Below the pieces are notes generated by a model, which made no database searches, had not been told where the DNA came from, and was given only the letters and a program-made list of their open reading frames with translations. A stretch of DNA of 64,000 bases, taken from NCBI GenBank assembly GCA_029248745.1, contig JAQWIT010000003.1, forward strand, positions 310,001 to 374,000. The letters run 5' to 3'. The position numbers and the translations under genes were made by a program. Of the stretch, positions 9,516 through 18,733 are shown one piece after another. Source of the DNA: Gammaproteobacteria bacterium (GTDB taxonomy: Bacteria; Pseudomonadota; Gammaproteobacteria; Nitrosococcales; Methylophagaceae). How positions within the stretch are numbered: the first letter of the stretch is position 1; the number at the start of each line of letters is the position of its first letter.

Positions 9516-9896
9516 ATGAAATTAACGCTACTAAAAACAAAATTACATCGGGCTTGTGTGACACATTCAGAACTTGAGTATGAAGGCTCGTGTGCGATTG
9601 ATGGTCAGTTATTAGAAGCAGCGGGCATTCATGAATATGAACAAATTCAAATTTATAATGTGACTAATGGTGAGCGTTTTACAACTTATGCCATTCGTGC
9701 TGAAGCGGGTTCTCACATCATCTCTGTCAATGGTGCGGCAGCACATAAAGCGTCACCTGGCGATCGCATTATTATTTGTGCTTATGCAACATTAGACGAA
9801 CAAGAACTAACCAACTTTAAACCAACGTTGGTCTATTTAGATGAAAATAATCGCATTACAAACAAGAGACACGCGATCCCTGTTCAAGCTGCATAG
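9516..9896 (+). CDS. panD: Aspartate 1-decarboxylase (pyruvoyl-dependent, self-cleaving)
   Basis: Makes beta-alanine from aspartate. The self-processing site YEGS places the scissile Gly24-Ser25 bond exactly as in E. coli when translation starts at the ATG at 9516 ([12 protein letters not shown]). The track's 9507 start would shift this by three residues. Other conserved parts: [12 protein letters not shown] (catalytic Tyr region) and SVNGAAAH. Length 126 equals the E. coli enzyme. The Shine-Dalgarno is weak. Confidence 0.95.
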   Translation: MKLTLLKTKLHRACVTHSELEYEGSCAIDGQLLEAAGIHEYEQIQIYNVTNGERFTTYAIRAEAGSHIISVNGAAAHKASPGDRIIICAYATLDEQELTNFKPTLVYLDENNRITNKRHAIPVQAA

Positions 9897-10002
9897 GCGT
9901 GTCATTTTGTTAGAACACGTCATAAAACAGTAACCAAACTGTTATTAAATTGTCATTCGCCTTATTTATGCTTAATCAACTAAACAAGAAATGAGGCGAT
10001 GA

Positions 10003-10491
10003 ATGCTCAATATTGAACAGGCGATCCAAGAAAAATTTCCAAACTTTGAACAACGAAGTTCTTGGGTAAAAAGTCCAACAATCAGTCTATTACGAAAGCT
10101 GACCTACGAGTAAGAAATCAATCAGTTTTTAGAAAGGCATCAAGACCTCCAAGGTTCTGATTTCATGAATAACTATTTTGTACCCGATGATGATTTAAAA
10201 TATGCTCAGTCTTATTACAGAGGGTGGAATAAAGATTAGGGCTGGCAACATAGCCCAATGAAGGGCGCTTTTAAGACAGCTAATTTAAATATCAGTGCTT
10301 TCGATGTTGATTACTCAGAAGGTGAGATAGATGAGATCTTTGTCTGGAACAATCAAGCCTCAGATTGAGAGTTGCTAGGTCCATTAGCAGGTGCAGATGG
10401 TATTTTCTCATTTACAGATTTTCTTTAGATTCGAGTTGCTTTGATGAAATCAATGATGGGTTACAATCAAGAATGGAGATCGCAACTGTAG
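10003..10491 (+). pseudogene. Decayed gene(s): acyltransferase-like N-terminus followed by unassigned fragment
   Basis: One frame reads protein-like sequence through four in-frame stops (TAA 10111, TAG 10237, TGA 10366, TAG 10426). The first ~50 codons (LNIEQAIQEKFPNFEQ, then SPTISLLRKLTYE, then EINQFLERHQDLQGSDF) resemble the N-terminus of the lysophospholipid acyltransferase/hemolysin-like family, but the acyltransferase HxxxxD core is absent. The following part (ISAFDVDYSEGEIDEIFVWN) looks like an extracellular beta-sandwich protein and is not assigned. Likely two remnants joined by deletion. The rest of 9897-10625 holds nothing else I can support. Confidence 0.6.
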
Positions 10492-10625
10492 TGAACGCTG
10501 GGTCGTCACTTGAGCAAAATCATCATTATCAATCGATGGTGGTGCATTACCAACACCGAGTGCTGTACCTATCACAGCTGCGGTGTGGTTTTTTGCTAAT
10601 TCATTTGTAGATTAAGGAATGATAA

Positions 10626-11123
10626 TTACATTGCTTCTAATTTACCCGGTAATGTTTCATGACATTTCTTATACTTCTTACCACTACCACAAAAGCAAGG
10701 AGCATTACGCTCTAATTTGATAGGGGGTAATTCTTCACCGTCGAAGTAATACCATTTGTCGTTAACGAAAACAAATCTAGAACGTTCATGTTGCTGTGCA
10801 ATCAAACCATCTTTAATATGAAACGCAACAAAGTCGACGTAAGCCACTACGTCATCTTGTTTTTCAGAGCCTATAATTTTAAGTCCGACCCAACGTGTTT
10901 TTTTAATCTGCCGAGAGAGTGAAAAAGATAAACCAAAACGGCGTTTCCTAGGGTGAAGCGTATCGAGTAAATAGCCTATATCACCATAACAAAAAGCAGT
11001 GTAACGCGCTCGCACAATGCGTTCTACATCAGGGTTTTCAACTTTACCTTTATGGACTAACTCGCAACATTCCGTATAAAGTTTTCCACTAAAGCAGGGA
11101 CAGGGGTAAGTATTTTCAGTCAT
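10626..11123 (-). CDS. YchJ-family SEC-C motif protein
   Basis: UPF0225/YchJ-like protein of unknown biochemical role. It carries a SEC-C zinc motif at each end: CPCFSGKLYTECC near the N-terminus and APCFCGSGKKYKKCHE near the C-terminus, with an NTF2-like central domain (RARYTAFCYGDIGYLLDTLHP). Length 165 is typical. First gene downstream in a minus-strand cluster with the YeeZ-like gene 5 bp away. All metal-binding cysteines are intact. Confidence 0.9.
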   Translation of the reverse strand: MTENTYPCPCFSGKLYTECCELVHKGKVENPDVERIVRARYTAFCYGDIGYLLDTLHPRKRRFGLSFSLSRQIKKTRWVGLKIIGSEKQDDVVAYVDFVAFHIKDGLIAQQHERSRFVFVNDKWYYFDGEELPPIKLERNAPCFCGSGKKYKKCHETLPGKLEAM

Positions 11124-11128
11124 CGAGA

Positions 11129-11920
11129 TTAACCGGTTTCGTTAAAAGGTATTTGCATTACATCTGGGTATATAAAATGATAACCCAACCGTTGTTTGAT
11201 TTTAGCATTACTCACCGTTTTCGTCTGGCCGAGTGTTTGATCAGAGAAGGCGGGTGGGTGATCGCCTAGTAAAAGACGTGCATGACTATAAAATTGGCGT
11301 TTCGTAGGGTGTGTATCAGCACAGCCATTAAAAACATCACCCCAAGCCGATTGCTCAAGAATCTGGCCGATAATCTTAATACAATCATCACGGTGAATTA
11401 AGTTAACGGGCGCATCAGGCTGAGGAACAACTTTACCGTTAGAGAAGAATCGTCCTGGGTGACGTTGATAGCCGATAAGGCCACTTAATCTGAGAATAGT
11501 GGTATCAAAGTGTGAGCAGGACTGAAATGTCTGTTCAATTCGAAATAACACGTTATCTGTATCTTCAGCATCACTATCTTCAGTGACAACGGCATTGGCG
11601 TTGTGGTATACCGAGGATGAACTGATAAATAAAACGTGTTGAATCTGCGAATCTGCTATCTGTTCTATGAGTTTGTCAAACCCAGCTTGATTTTTCGACG
11701 TGATATTACAGATCAAAATATCCGACTCGAAAAAAGCTTTAGGGAAGAGAGCTTGATCAATATCAACGATATATGGGGTAGCACCAAATTGTTCAAAGGA
11801 GACCAGTTTTTCAGTTTTCCGTGTTGATATATGAACAGGGTAGCCTTGTTGAATTAGGTCTTTAGCAAGCGGTAAGCCCAGCCAACCGCTACCAAGAATG
11901 CTAACGTTATTCTTTTTCAT
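11129..11920 (-). CDS. NAD(P)-dependent epimerase/dehydratase-like protein (YeeZ-like SDR)
   Basis: Short-chain dehydrogenase fold with the dinucleotide-binding glycine motif ILGSGWLGLPLA at the N-terminus, LFISSSSVYHN (Ser region of the active site) near residue 100, and a VNLIHRDD segment later. Similar in length and order to E. coli YeeZ, whose substrate is unknown. Its ATG lies inside the 3' end of the upstream glutaredoxin-like gene (14 bp overlap), so the two are probably cotranslated. Confidence 0.85.
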   Translation of the reverse strand: MKKNNVSILGSGWLGLPLAKDLIQQGYPVHISTRKTEKLVSFEQFGATPYIVDIDQALFPKAFFESDILICNITSKNQAGFDKLIEQIADSQIQHVLFISSSSVYHNANAVVTEDSDAEDTDNVLFRIEQTFQSCSHFDTTILRLSGLIGYQRHPGRFFSNGKVVPQPDAPVNLIHRDDCIKIIGQILEQSAWGDVFNGCADTHPTKRQFYSHARLLLGDHPPAFSDQTLGQTKTVSNAKIKQRLGYHFIYPDVMQIPFNETG

Positions 11921-12227
11921 ATAACTGTTTAAAAGTTCGAACGCTGAAGCCAGTCATTTGCTCATCATCAATTAAAATAAGCGGCACACCACGACCATTA
12001 AGCGCATCATATTCCTGTTTTGCTTGAGCACTTTTTTCGATATCGAGTTCTTTAAAAGGAATCCCTTGACGGGTAAATGATTCCCGTGCTTTACGACAAT
12101 AACCACACCAGCCAGTGGAATACATCGTGACTTGTTTATCGTTGGGTGTAATAGTGGGTTCTAACCAGCAAAAAGGGTCGGCTAAGAAAAAAAGAAACAT
12201 TGCACCCAGTGCAATACTAAGCGGCAT
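11907..12227 (-). CDS. Membrane-anchored glutaredoxin-like protein
   Basis: An N-terminal hydrophobic segment (about residues 1-22) precedes a thioredoxin-fold domain with the redox motif WCGYC (CxxC) in TGWCGYCRKARESF and the cis-Pro segment RGVPLIL. Glutaredoxin/NrdH-like; length 106. The membrane anchor suggests a domain facing either the periplasm or the cytoplasmic surface; topology is not decided by the sequence. It overlaps the YeeZ-like gene. Confidence 0.85.
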   Translation of the reverse strand: MPLSIALGAMFLFFLADPFCWLEPTITPNDKQVTMYSTGWCGYCRKARESFTRQGIPFKELDIEKSAQAKQEYDALNGRGVPLILIDDEQMTGFSVRTFKQLYEKE

Positions 12228-12241
12228 AATAAAAACCTAAA

Positions 12242-13123
12242 TTAAAGATCATAAGCTTGTCTAACACGTGACATAGCATACCATCGTGTAGCACGGGCTT
12301 TTATATATTTATCTTCATCCTGTGGTTGACCACCGGGCTTTCTAAGCCAACTTTGCTTACCGAGGTACTGCTGATACATGGACTCTTGATAGACAGACAA
12401 TGAAGGGTATCTATCCATCAAGACAAGAGAAATGGACTCAGCATTAGCCCCACTGGGGTGAGGAGGACCAATAACGCGCCCGCCAAAGCGGGGTAAATGG
12501 TGAGGAAGATGATTATCCGGATCTAAATGATTTAAAACATCGGCCACCATTTCACCCAGAGGGACAATATGGGCGTCGGGCTGAATGGATTGGATATCTC
12601 TAACAAACTGCTCGAATAATAAGTATCTTAATTGTGGGACTTTAAAAAGATTGGGTTGCCCACAGTAATCCTTACCGCTAACAAAAATGGGATATTTCAA
12701 TACTGAACAAAAATGAACGAGATCATTATGCTCAGCCCATAAGCTACTACAACAAGTAATGCCTAGCTTTTCTGCATAACCCAAGCGATTCAGCATCTCG
12801 ACCAAGCGAGGCCGCATCGTGCCACTCAAACTGGCATTTTGTTTAACGGACTCAAGTGCTTGTTCAGGGCTGTGACCATTAGCAAGTGCTTGCTTTAAAG
12901 CATTAATAGATCGGTTCATTTGTGTCCTACCCGGTGTGATGCCGACAATAATTAACTTAGCATCGATGTTTACATATTCAAAAGGCGCATAAAAGCAGCT
13001 TAACTTTTTACTGGGTAAATCCCATAGTTGAAGGGAAGCATCAGGCAGACTTCTATCTTGCCGTATGGTCAAAGCATCAATATTACTTAAATAGGGCGAA
13101 AGTTGGTCAGTATGGGAACTCAT
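12242..13123 (-). CDS. Uracil-DNA glycosylase superfamily-like protein
   Basis: 293 residues with motifs of the UDG fold: LIIVGITPGRTQMNRS near residue 58 (equivalent of the GxxPG motif 1) and PPHPSGAN near residue 225 (equivalent of the HPS motif). The catalytic water-activating residue of classical UDGs is not obvious. Best described as a diverged UDG-like protein of unknown substrate; DNA repair is an inference. 14 bp upstream of the glutaredoxin-like gene on the same strand. Confidence 0.65.
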   Translation of the reverse strand: MSSHTDQLSPYLSNIDALTIRQDRSLPDASLQLWDLPSKKLSCFYAPFEYVNIDAKLIIVGITPGRTQMNRSINALKQALANGHSPEQALESVKQNASLSGTMRPRLVEMLNRLGYAEKLGITCCSSLWAEHNDLVHFCSVLKYPIFVSGKDYCGQPNLFKVPQLRYLLFEQFVRDIQSIQPDAHIVPLGEMVADVLNHLDPDNHLPHHLPRFGGRVIGPPHPSGANAESISLVLMDRYPSLSVYQESMYQQYLGKQSWLRKPGGQPQDEDKYIKARATRWYAMSRVRQAYDL

Positions 13124-13201
13124 GGTGTATTCATTTTATGGATGCTTAATGATTGCGATAGCATAATAGGAGATAACCATTTTACGATACTGAGGTCAAT
13201 C

Positions 13202-13930
13202 ATGGAGTACAGCACACTGGGCTAACACTGATATCAAAGTCAGTAAAATTTGTTTGGGTACGATGACCTATGGCGAACAAAATACCGAAGCAGAAGGTCA
13301 CCAACAGCTGATTATGCGGTGAATAATGGCGTCAATTTTATTGATACGGCAGAGTTGTATTCCATCCCGCCCAAAGCAGAGACCTATGGTAGAACAGAAG
13401 AAATTATCGGCACTTGGTTAGCAAAGCGAGGTCGCCGTGATGATATTGTTTTGGCCAGTAAAATTGCAGGGCCAGGTTTATACTTTGTGAGTCATATTCG
13501 ACATGGTAAAACCAAGTTTGATAGCGAGCATATCGAGCAAGCCCTAAACGCCAGTTTAACGAGGCTAAAAACAGATTATATCGATTTGTATTAGCTACAC
13601 TGGCCCGAAAGGCGGACAAATTATTTCGGCCAACTAGGCTATACAAAGAGTGAAACAGAGGAAAGTCTAACCCCAATAGAGCAAACGCTACGCGCCTTAA
13701 AAAAATATGTTGATGAAGGCAAAATTCGCCATATCGGCTTATCTAATGAAACGCCATGGGGCATCATGCAGTTTCTAACAATTGGAAAACAATATGACTT
13801 ACCCGTCGTTGTTTCAGCACAAAATCCCTATAGCTTGTTGAATAGGACCTATGAAACAGGCAACGCTGAAGTCAGCCATAGGGAACAAGTCGGGTTACTG
13901 GCCTATTCACCACTCGGCCTCTCGTGTTGA
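13202..13930 (+). pseudogene. Aldo/keto reductase (Tas-like) pseudogene
   Basis: Reading across frames gives MEYSTLG, then TDIKVSKICLGTMTYGEQN, then NNGVNFIDTAELYS, VLASKIAGPG and LRALKKYVDEGKIRHIGLSN, all typical of Tas-type aldo/keto reductases. It is broken by a frameshift within the first ten codons, another near 13310, and an amber at 13592 (DLY*LHW, where homologues have Gln). Homology stops near SPLG at about 13920, leaving out the C-terminal third. The catalytic Tyr region (AELYS) and Lys (SKI) remain recognisable. Confidence 0.85.
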
Positions 13931-14164
13931 TACACGCTCTTTATTTGGGAAAACCCCTCCAGTGAGCTCTCTAACGGGGATTTTAAAGTCATTGGGGTTG
14001 CAGACATCAATTTTAAAAACAGCCTGTTGTTTTTCAGCTGAAAAGGAAATAAGTGTGATGTTATGGGTTCGCGGTGTTTGCATTGACGCCATATCGATTG
14101 CATACACAGAAGACCTGAGTATCAAACTTAAAAATAAAATTAGGCGGGTCGTTAGCTTTGTCAT
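13907..14164 (-). pseudogene. Truncated LEA14-like (WHy domain) secreted protein
   Basis: 85-codon minus-strand ORF with a signal-peptide-like start (MTKLTTRLILFLSLIL, cleavage near VYA) and then a segment resembling LEA14-type WHy domains: ISFSAEKQQAVFKIDVCNPNDFKIPV. Such proteins are usually about 150 residues, and this one ends in sequence shared with the 3' end of the convergent aldo/keto reductase remnant. It therefore looks like the 5' half left by a deletion. The Shine-Dalgarno is poor. Could still be expressed as a short secreted peptide. Confidence 0.45.
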
Positions 14165-14240
14165 AGTGAATGAGGATAATGGGTAAGGATGATGCTCTAA
14201 TTCCCATAGTTAACTAACAGTTCTGACAGGGTGTTTTTTC

Positions 14241-15200
14241 TTAATCTAAGTCAGTTGTTGTGATCGTTAGCGGCGTACCATCACTTAAGACTAGACCCGT
14301 TTCCATATTGGCTAATTTCAAACTAACAAGGCAATTTAAATGGCCGTTTTGTTGGCAGGCAGAAACAATGTGCCCTGCGATTTGGCCATCATCTGTTTTG
14401 ACTTCACAAGCCGCAGTGGGGTTTAGCGAGGTATTGGCATTAGCAATAAATAAGCGGCGGCTGGGTTTACCAAGATAATGTAGGCGAGCAACGACTTCCT
14501 GGCCTGGGTAACAGCCTTTTTTAAAGTTAACGGCTTCTGTTAAATCAAGGTTCAGTTGCTGTGGTGTGAATTTTTCTTGGCTATCGGGGTAAATATTGGC
14601 TAATCCGGCAGTGATATCTAGCCACTGCCAGTAATTAGCTGGTAGGTATTGGCTATCTTGCTCATCCAAAGTTGCCGTGAGATTAGTGATATGTTTTTTT
14701 TTGCAGATAACCAACCACCTTGGGGTAGCAGCTGGAAGTTTGGTATTTCGGAACTCGGTATGAACAGCGCCTTGATAGTCAACGTCAGCAAGCGCTAAAT
14801 GATCATGAGTTTGCACTAACCCTAGACAAGTCAGTTGTTTGGAATCATCGCTCAATGTTACTTTGGAGCGTAAGATATACATCGTCAAGCGCTTGGCAAT
14901 GGGCTCGCAGAGTGTCTCTGGCATGACAAGCTGATACTGATTTTCACTGATGCGAATTACTAAAAATAGCGCGAGTAAGCGGCCTTTGGGATTGCATAAA
15001 CCACTATATTGAGACTGGTTATCTGCCAATAAATTAATATCATTGGTCAGTAGGTTTTGGAGAAAAGTGGCGCTATCATCACCAGAAACGGAAAGCACGC
15101 CCAATTGATCAAGGGTCATGTAACAGGGTGTAGCATTAAGATCAGCGAAGGCGATGTCAGTGTCTGCGGTTTGCATAGGATCTACCGAAAAAGGAATCAT
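14241..15200 (-). CDS. ygfZ: Folate-binding Fe-S cluster maintenance protein YgfZ
   Basis: GcvT-like tetrahydrofolate-binding protein that supports a subset of Fe-S enzymes. The signature KKGCYPGQEVVAR (KGCYxGQE with the conserved Cys) lies near residue 230, and the N-terminus has the GLCNPKGRLLALF segment of the GcvT fold. Length 319 is typical. In Pseudomonas it neighbours sdhE, ygfX and nadB; here ygfX-like and nadB are present but sdhE is not. Confidence 0.93.
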   Translation of the reverse strand: MIPFSVDPMQTADTDIAFADLNATPCYMTLDQLGVLSVSGDDSATFLQNLLTNDINLLADNQSQYSGLCNPKGRLLALFLVIRISENQYQLVMPETLCEPIAKRLTMYILRSKVTLSDDSKQLTCLGLVQTHDHLALADVDYQGAVHTEFRNTKLPAATPRWLVICKKKHITNLTATLDEQDSQYLPANYWQWLDITAGLANIYPDSQEKFTPQQLNLDLTEAVNFKKGCYPGQEVVARLHYLGKPSRRLFIANANTSLNPTAACEVKTDDGQIAGHIVSACQQNGHLNCLVSLKLANMETGLVLSDGTPLTITTTDLD

Positions 15201-15281
15201 TGAAAGAATAGACTGAGTGTCAGTAACGTCATATTGTAGCGTGTCTATCAGGCAGTCACCACTCGAAAGGAGTCGAGGATT

Positions 15282-15719
15282 ATGACAAAGGATGCATTTG
15301 TACTAGAAGTAAAACAATCAGCAGAGCTATTATGTTATTTAATGGTAATACACGGCCTTTTTGAAGCTTCTATTGCACTGATGCTAATCACCAGACATTG
15401 GCAAACCTTACTTTTCGTCATACACATACTCAGCTTTATTCACTATTATCAATCGCACCACAAAAAGACAGGACGCCACACAGTAAGGCAATTAATGCTG
15501 TCGGAGGGCTTGTGTTCAGTTGATTTTGGTGATGATTCTCGTGTCGAAGACTTAAGCTTACGACAGAGTTTTGTGCAGCCACCATTGGTCATACTGTATT
15601 TCAAGCCTTCATCGGGCTAGAGAACAACACCGACTTACTTGCTGGCTGATCAAGCTGATGCAAAACAGTTACGGCAATTTAGAGTGTACTGTCGAGTTCC
15701 CAAGACTTTCCAGCAATAG
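15282..15719 (+). pseudogene. YgfX/CptA-like membrane protein interrupted by an amber codon
   Basis: A strong AAAGGAG site precedes the ATG. The frame encodes two hydrophobic segments (LLCYLMVIHGLFEASIALML and LLFVIHILSFIHY), as in YgfX/CptA, and a C-terminal soluble part. A TAG at 15618 interrupts it after YFKPSSG, but the same frame continues YLLADQADAKQLRQFRV, which matches the usual YgfX C-terminal pattern, to a natural stop at 15717. The 3' end overlaps nadB convergently. YgfX normally pairs with SdhE, which is missing here. Confidence 0.65.
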
Positions 15720-17301
15720 GGGTGTTCTCGGCGGCTTGGTCAGTATTGGCTTCAGGGTAATCCAGTGTGTAATGCAAGCCACGACTTTCTCTACGTTTTA
15801 GTGCTGAAAGAATAATTAATTCGGCAACATCGGCTAAATTACGTAGCTCCAATAAGTCACTGGTAATATGATGCTGATGATAATATTCATCAATTTCTTG
15901 CTGCAATAGTGCCAAACGCCGTTCTGCACGTTTTAAGCGATCATCATTGCGAACAATGCCAACATAATCCCACATAAAACGACGAAGTTCATCCCAGTTA
16001 TGGCTGATAGCGATGGCCTCTTTTGCAGGTCGTGCACGGCTGGCATCCCAGTCAGGAATAGCAGGTAGCAAAGTGTTAAAGGGCAGTAAGGATTGAATGT
16101 GAAGTGCAGCTGAACGAGCATAAACCAAACACTCTAATAAAGAATTACTGGCCATTCTATTTGCACCATGCAAGCCGGTATGAGCTGTTTCACCAACGGC
16201 ATATAAGCCTTCAACTTGCGTCTGGCCTTGTTGATTGACCACTAAACCACCACAAGTGTAGTGAGCTGCAGGAACGACGGGAATAGGCTCTTTCGTAATA
16301 TCAATGCCCAGTTTAAGACAACGTTTGTGAATAGTCGGAAAGTGCGATTCAATAAATTCTGCACTTTGATGACGGATATCTAAATAAACACAATCATCAC
16401 CGAGGCGCTTCATCTCATGGTCAATAGCCCTAGCGACAATATCACGTGGGGCTAATTCGCCCTGTTCATGAAAACGTTCCATAAAGGATTCGCCATTGGC
16501 GAGAACTAATTTAGCACCTTCACCACGTAAAGCTTCACTTATTAGGAAGGATTTTGCTTTAGGGTGATAGAGACAGGTTGGATGAAACTGTACAAACTCC
16601 ATATTAGCCACATCACATCCTGCGCGCCAACCCATGGCAATACCATCACCTGTTGAGACATCAGGGTTACTGGTATAGAGATAAACCTTACCTGCCCCAC
16701 CGGTCGCTAACACCGTGGTGGGTGCAATAAATTGATGTGTGGTATCAGCTTTAATATCTAATACATAACAGCCTAAACAGCTGTTTTTTGATTCGCCTAG
16801 CTGTTTTTGGCTGGTGATAAGATCAATGCCAATATGGAAAGGAAACAGCGCAATGTTGTTATGGGCGATGGCTTTAGCTAATAATGTTGTCTCAACTTCA
16901 CGTCCCGTTGCATCAGCAGAGTGAATGACACGGCGATGGCTATGACCGCCTTCCTGCGTCAGGTGATAGGTTTCTGAGGTGACACCATCTTTGGTAAAAG
17001 AAACACCTTGTTCAATTAACCATTCAATGCTTTCACGTGCATGCTCGACGGTATAGCGAACACTAGTTTCATCACATAACCCTGCGCCGGCAATTAAGGT
17101 GTCATTGATATGAGATTCAATCGAATCAGCTTGATCGAGCACAACTGAAATACCGCCTTGAGCATAAAGAGAGGCGCTTTCTTTCAGCTGGTCTTTGGAT
17201 AAAATGGCAACGCGGGCATTATCAGCTAATTGTAAAGCCAATGTGAGACCAGCAGTTCCACTGCCTATGATTAAAACATCGTACTCAGAATAAGTCGTCA
17301 T
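15679..17301 (-). CDS. nadB: L-aspartate oxidase
   Basis: Flavoprotein of de novo NAD synthesis that oxidises aspartate to iminoaspartate for NadA. FAD-binding motif IIGSGTAGLTLALQLA at the N-terminus, SLYAQGGISVVL, HSHRRVIHSADATGRE, and GANRMASNSLLECLVY are diagnostic. Length 540 is normal. Divergent from rpoE with a 188 bp spacer, as in Pseudomonas. Confidence 0.97.
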   Translation of the reverse strand: MTTYSEYDVLIIGSGTAGLTLALQLADNARVAILSKDQLKESASLYAQGGISVVLDQADSIESHINDTLIAGAGLCDETSVRYTVEHARESIEWLIEQGVSFTKDGVTSETYHLTQEGGHSHRRVIHSADATGREVETTLLAKAIAHNNIALFPFHIGIDLITSQKQLGESKNSCLGCYVLDIKADTTHQFIAPTTVLATGGAGKVYLYTSNPDVSTGDGIAMGWRAGCDVANMEFVQFHPTCLYHPKAKSFLISEALRGEGAKLVLANGESFMERFHEQGELAPRDIVARAIDHEMKRLGDDCVYLDIRHQSAEFIESHFPTIHKRCLKLGIDITKEPIPVVPAAHYTCGGLVVNQQGQTQVEGLYAVGETAHTGLHGANRMASNSLLECLVYARSAALHIQSLLPFNTLLPAIPDWDASRARPAKEAIAISHNWDELRRFMWDYVGIVRNDDRLKRAERRLALLQQEIDEYYHQHHITSDLLELRNLADVAELIILSALKRRESRGLHYTLDYPEANTDQAAENTPIAGKSWELDSTL

Positions 17302-17525
17302 AATTGAAATTGATAAAAGTGATACCGTCAGTATATAGCAGCGATTAAGCGCGATGGAGGGAACAACAGACCTAACAATATCAAAAAAACGTGGAATTCA
17401 TTATGCTTTTTGGTCTAAAGGCATTATATTTGAGCACTAATTGGGAACAAAGACATTGCTATGCCAGTCAATAACAACAAATTCATTAAATGTCTCCGGC
17501 CAGTCGGAGTGTGCCGGAACAAGGG

Positions 17526-18107
17526 ATGAGTGTGGATCAAGAGCTAGTACAGCGTGTACAAGCGGGTGATAAGAATGCGTTTGATGTGCTGATAATCAAG
17601 TATCAACAGCGCATTATTAATGTCATTACTGGCTTTGTACATGATCCTGTGGAAGCACAAGATGTTGCTCAGGAGGCATTTGTTAAGGCGTATCGAGCAA
17701 TACCCAACTTTCGTGGAGATAGTGCGTTTTATACCTGGTTATATCGCATCGCTATTAACACATCGAAAAATCACCTGGCGGCGAGGGCAAGAAGGCCACC
17801 AACAAGCGATGTCGATGCTGCCGATGCAACGAATGTCTACGATGCACCTGAATTAAAAGAGTTTGAAACGCCAGAAAGTAACTTGGTGAGCGATGAATTG
17901 GAGCAGGCGATTCATCAAGCGATTGATGAATTACAAGAAGATACAGCAACAGCAATTAAGTTAAGAGAATTTGAAGGAATGAGCTACGAGGAAATTTCTG
18001 AGGCAATGGAGTGTCCTATAGGGACAGTCCGTTCAAGAATTTTTCGTGCACGTGAAGCAATAGAACAAAGAATACAAACCGTAATGGGTGAAGGGGAACA
18101 ACCATGA
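17526..18107 (+). CDS. rpoE: RNA polymerase sigma-E factor (RpoE/AlgU)
   Basis: ECF sigma factor of the envelope stress response. Region 2 (VQEAF-like AQEAFVKAYRAIPNFRGDSAFYTWLYRIA) and region 4 (GMSYEEISEAMECPIGTVRSRIFRAREAI) are intact. I prefer the ATG at 17526 (MSVDQELVQRVQAGDKNAF), which matches RpoE N-termini and follows AAGGG, over the track's 17490. Upstream, GGAATT (17393) and GGTCTAAA (17412) loosely resemble a sigma-E promoter but the spacing is about two bases short, so autoregulation is only suggested. The stop overlaps rseA. Confidence 0.96.
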   Translation: MSVDQELVQRVQAGDKNAFDVLIIKYQQRIINVITGFVHDPVEAQDVAQEAFVKAYRAIPNFRGDSAFYTWLYRIAINTSKNHLAARARRPPTSDVDAADATNVYDAPELKEFETPESNLVSDELEQAIHQAIDELQEDTATAIKLREFEGMSYEEISEAMECPIGTVRSRIFRAREAIEQRIQTVMGEGEQP

Positions 18108-18730
18108 CAGCCAATGAAGAAGAACTATTGTCTGCCTTAGTTGATGGGGAACTGCAAGGCGAGGCGCTAGACAGTGCAATAGCATTATTAAGTACAAATG
18201 AAGCTGCAAAAAAACGGTTTCAACGTTATCAATTAACGAGCAATGTACTAAATGGACATGCTATTGGGCATCAACAACAGGATATGACACAAAAAATCAG
18301 TGCGGTTATTGCTGAAGAACCAGCACATAGCATTAACGTAATACAAACTAATGAGCCTGCATTGGAAGCACCTCAAACTGAACCACCAACGGCAGAAGTA
18401 TTGACCTTCCCAGAACGGTTCTGGAAACAAACAGTGGGTCTTGCTGTAGCAGCATCATTTGGTGCATTAGCCGTTGTAGGTACGATGACACAACCTGAAT
18501 ACTCTGTGATGCCAGCTTCCCCATTAGCTTCATTAGCAGCGGCTGATGAACCGGCACAAACGGCGCAGGTGGCAACTCAAATGCCTCAAGAGCCGAGTAA
18601 TCGTTGGACTGTGACCGAACAAGAAATAGAAGATAGGCTAAATGTCTACCTTGTTGATCACAATGAATATGCCGGCGCATCAGATATTTTTTCTAATGCA
18701 CGTGTGATTGCCTATGAATCAGGTCAATAA
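18104..18730 (+). CDS. rseA: Anti-sigma-E factor RseA/MucA
   Basis: Single-pass inner-membrane anti-sigma factor. The cytoplasmic N-terminal domain has the LLSALVDGEL motif that contacts RpoE; one membrane segment lies around residues 108-124 (TVGLAVAASFGALAVVG); the periplasmic tail ends ...DIFSNARVIAYESGQ. Length 208 is typical. ATGA overlap with rpoE ensures stoichiometric synthesis. rseB follows 3 bp later. Confidence 0.93.
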   Translation: MTANEEELLSALVDGELQGEALDSAIALLSTNEAAKKRFQRYQLTSNVLNGHAIGHQQQDMTQKISAVIAEEPAHSINVIQTNEPALEAPQTEPPTAEVLTFPERFWKQTVGLAVAASFGALAVVGTMTQPEYSVMPASPLASLAAADEPAQTAQVATQMPQEPSNRWTVTEQEIEDRLNVYLVDHNEYAGASDIFSNARVIAYESGQ

Positions 18731-18733
18731 ACA

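Noticed and set aside
10365-10610. 81-codon plus-strand ORF
   Set aside because: Out of frame with the remnant it covers, Ser/His-rich and without family likeness; treated as noise in a decayed region.
9897-14240. Genomic island or mobile element in the degenerate region
   Set aside because: No transposase, integrase, target duplication or tRNA end was visible; decay by point mutation and deletion is enough.
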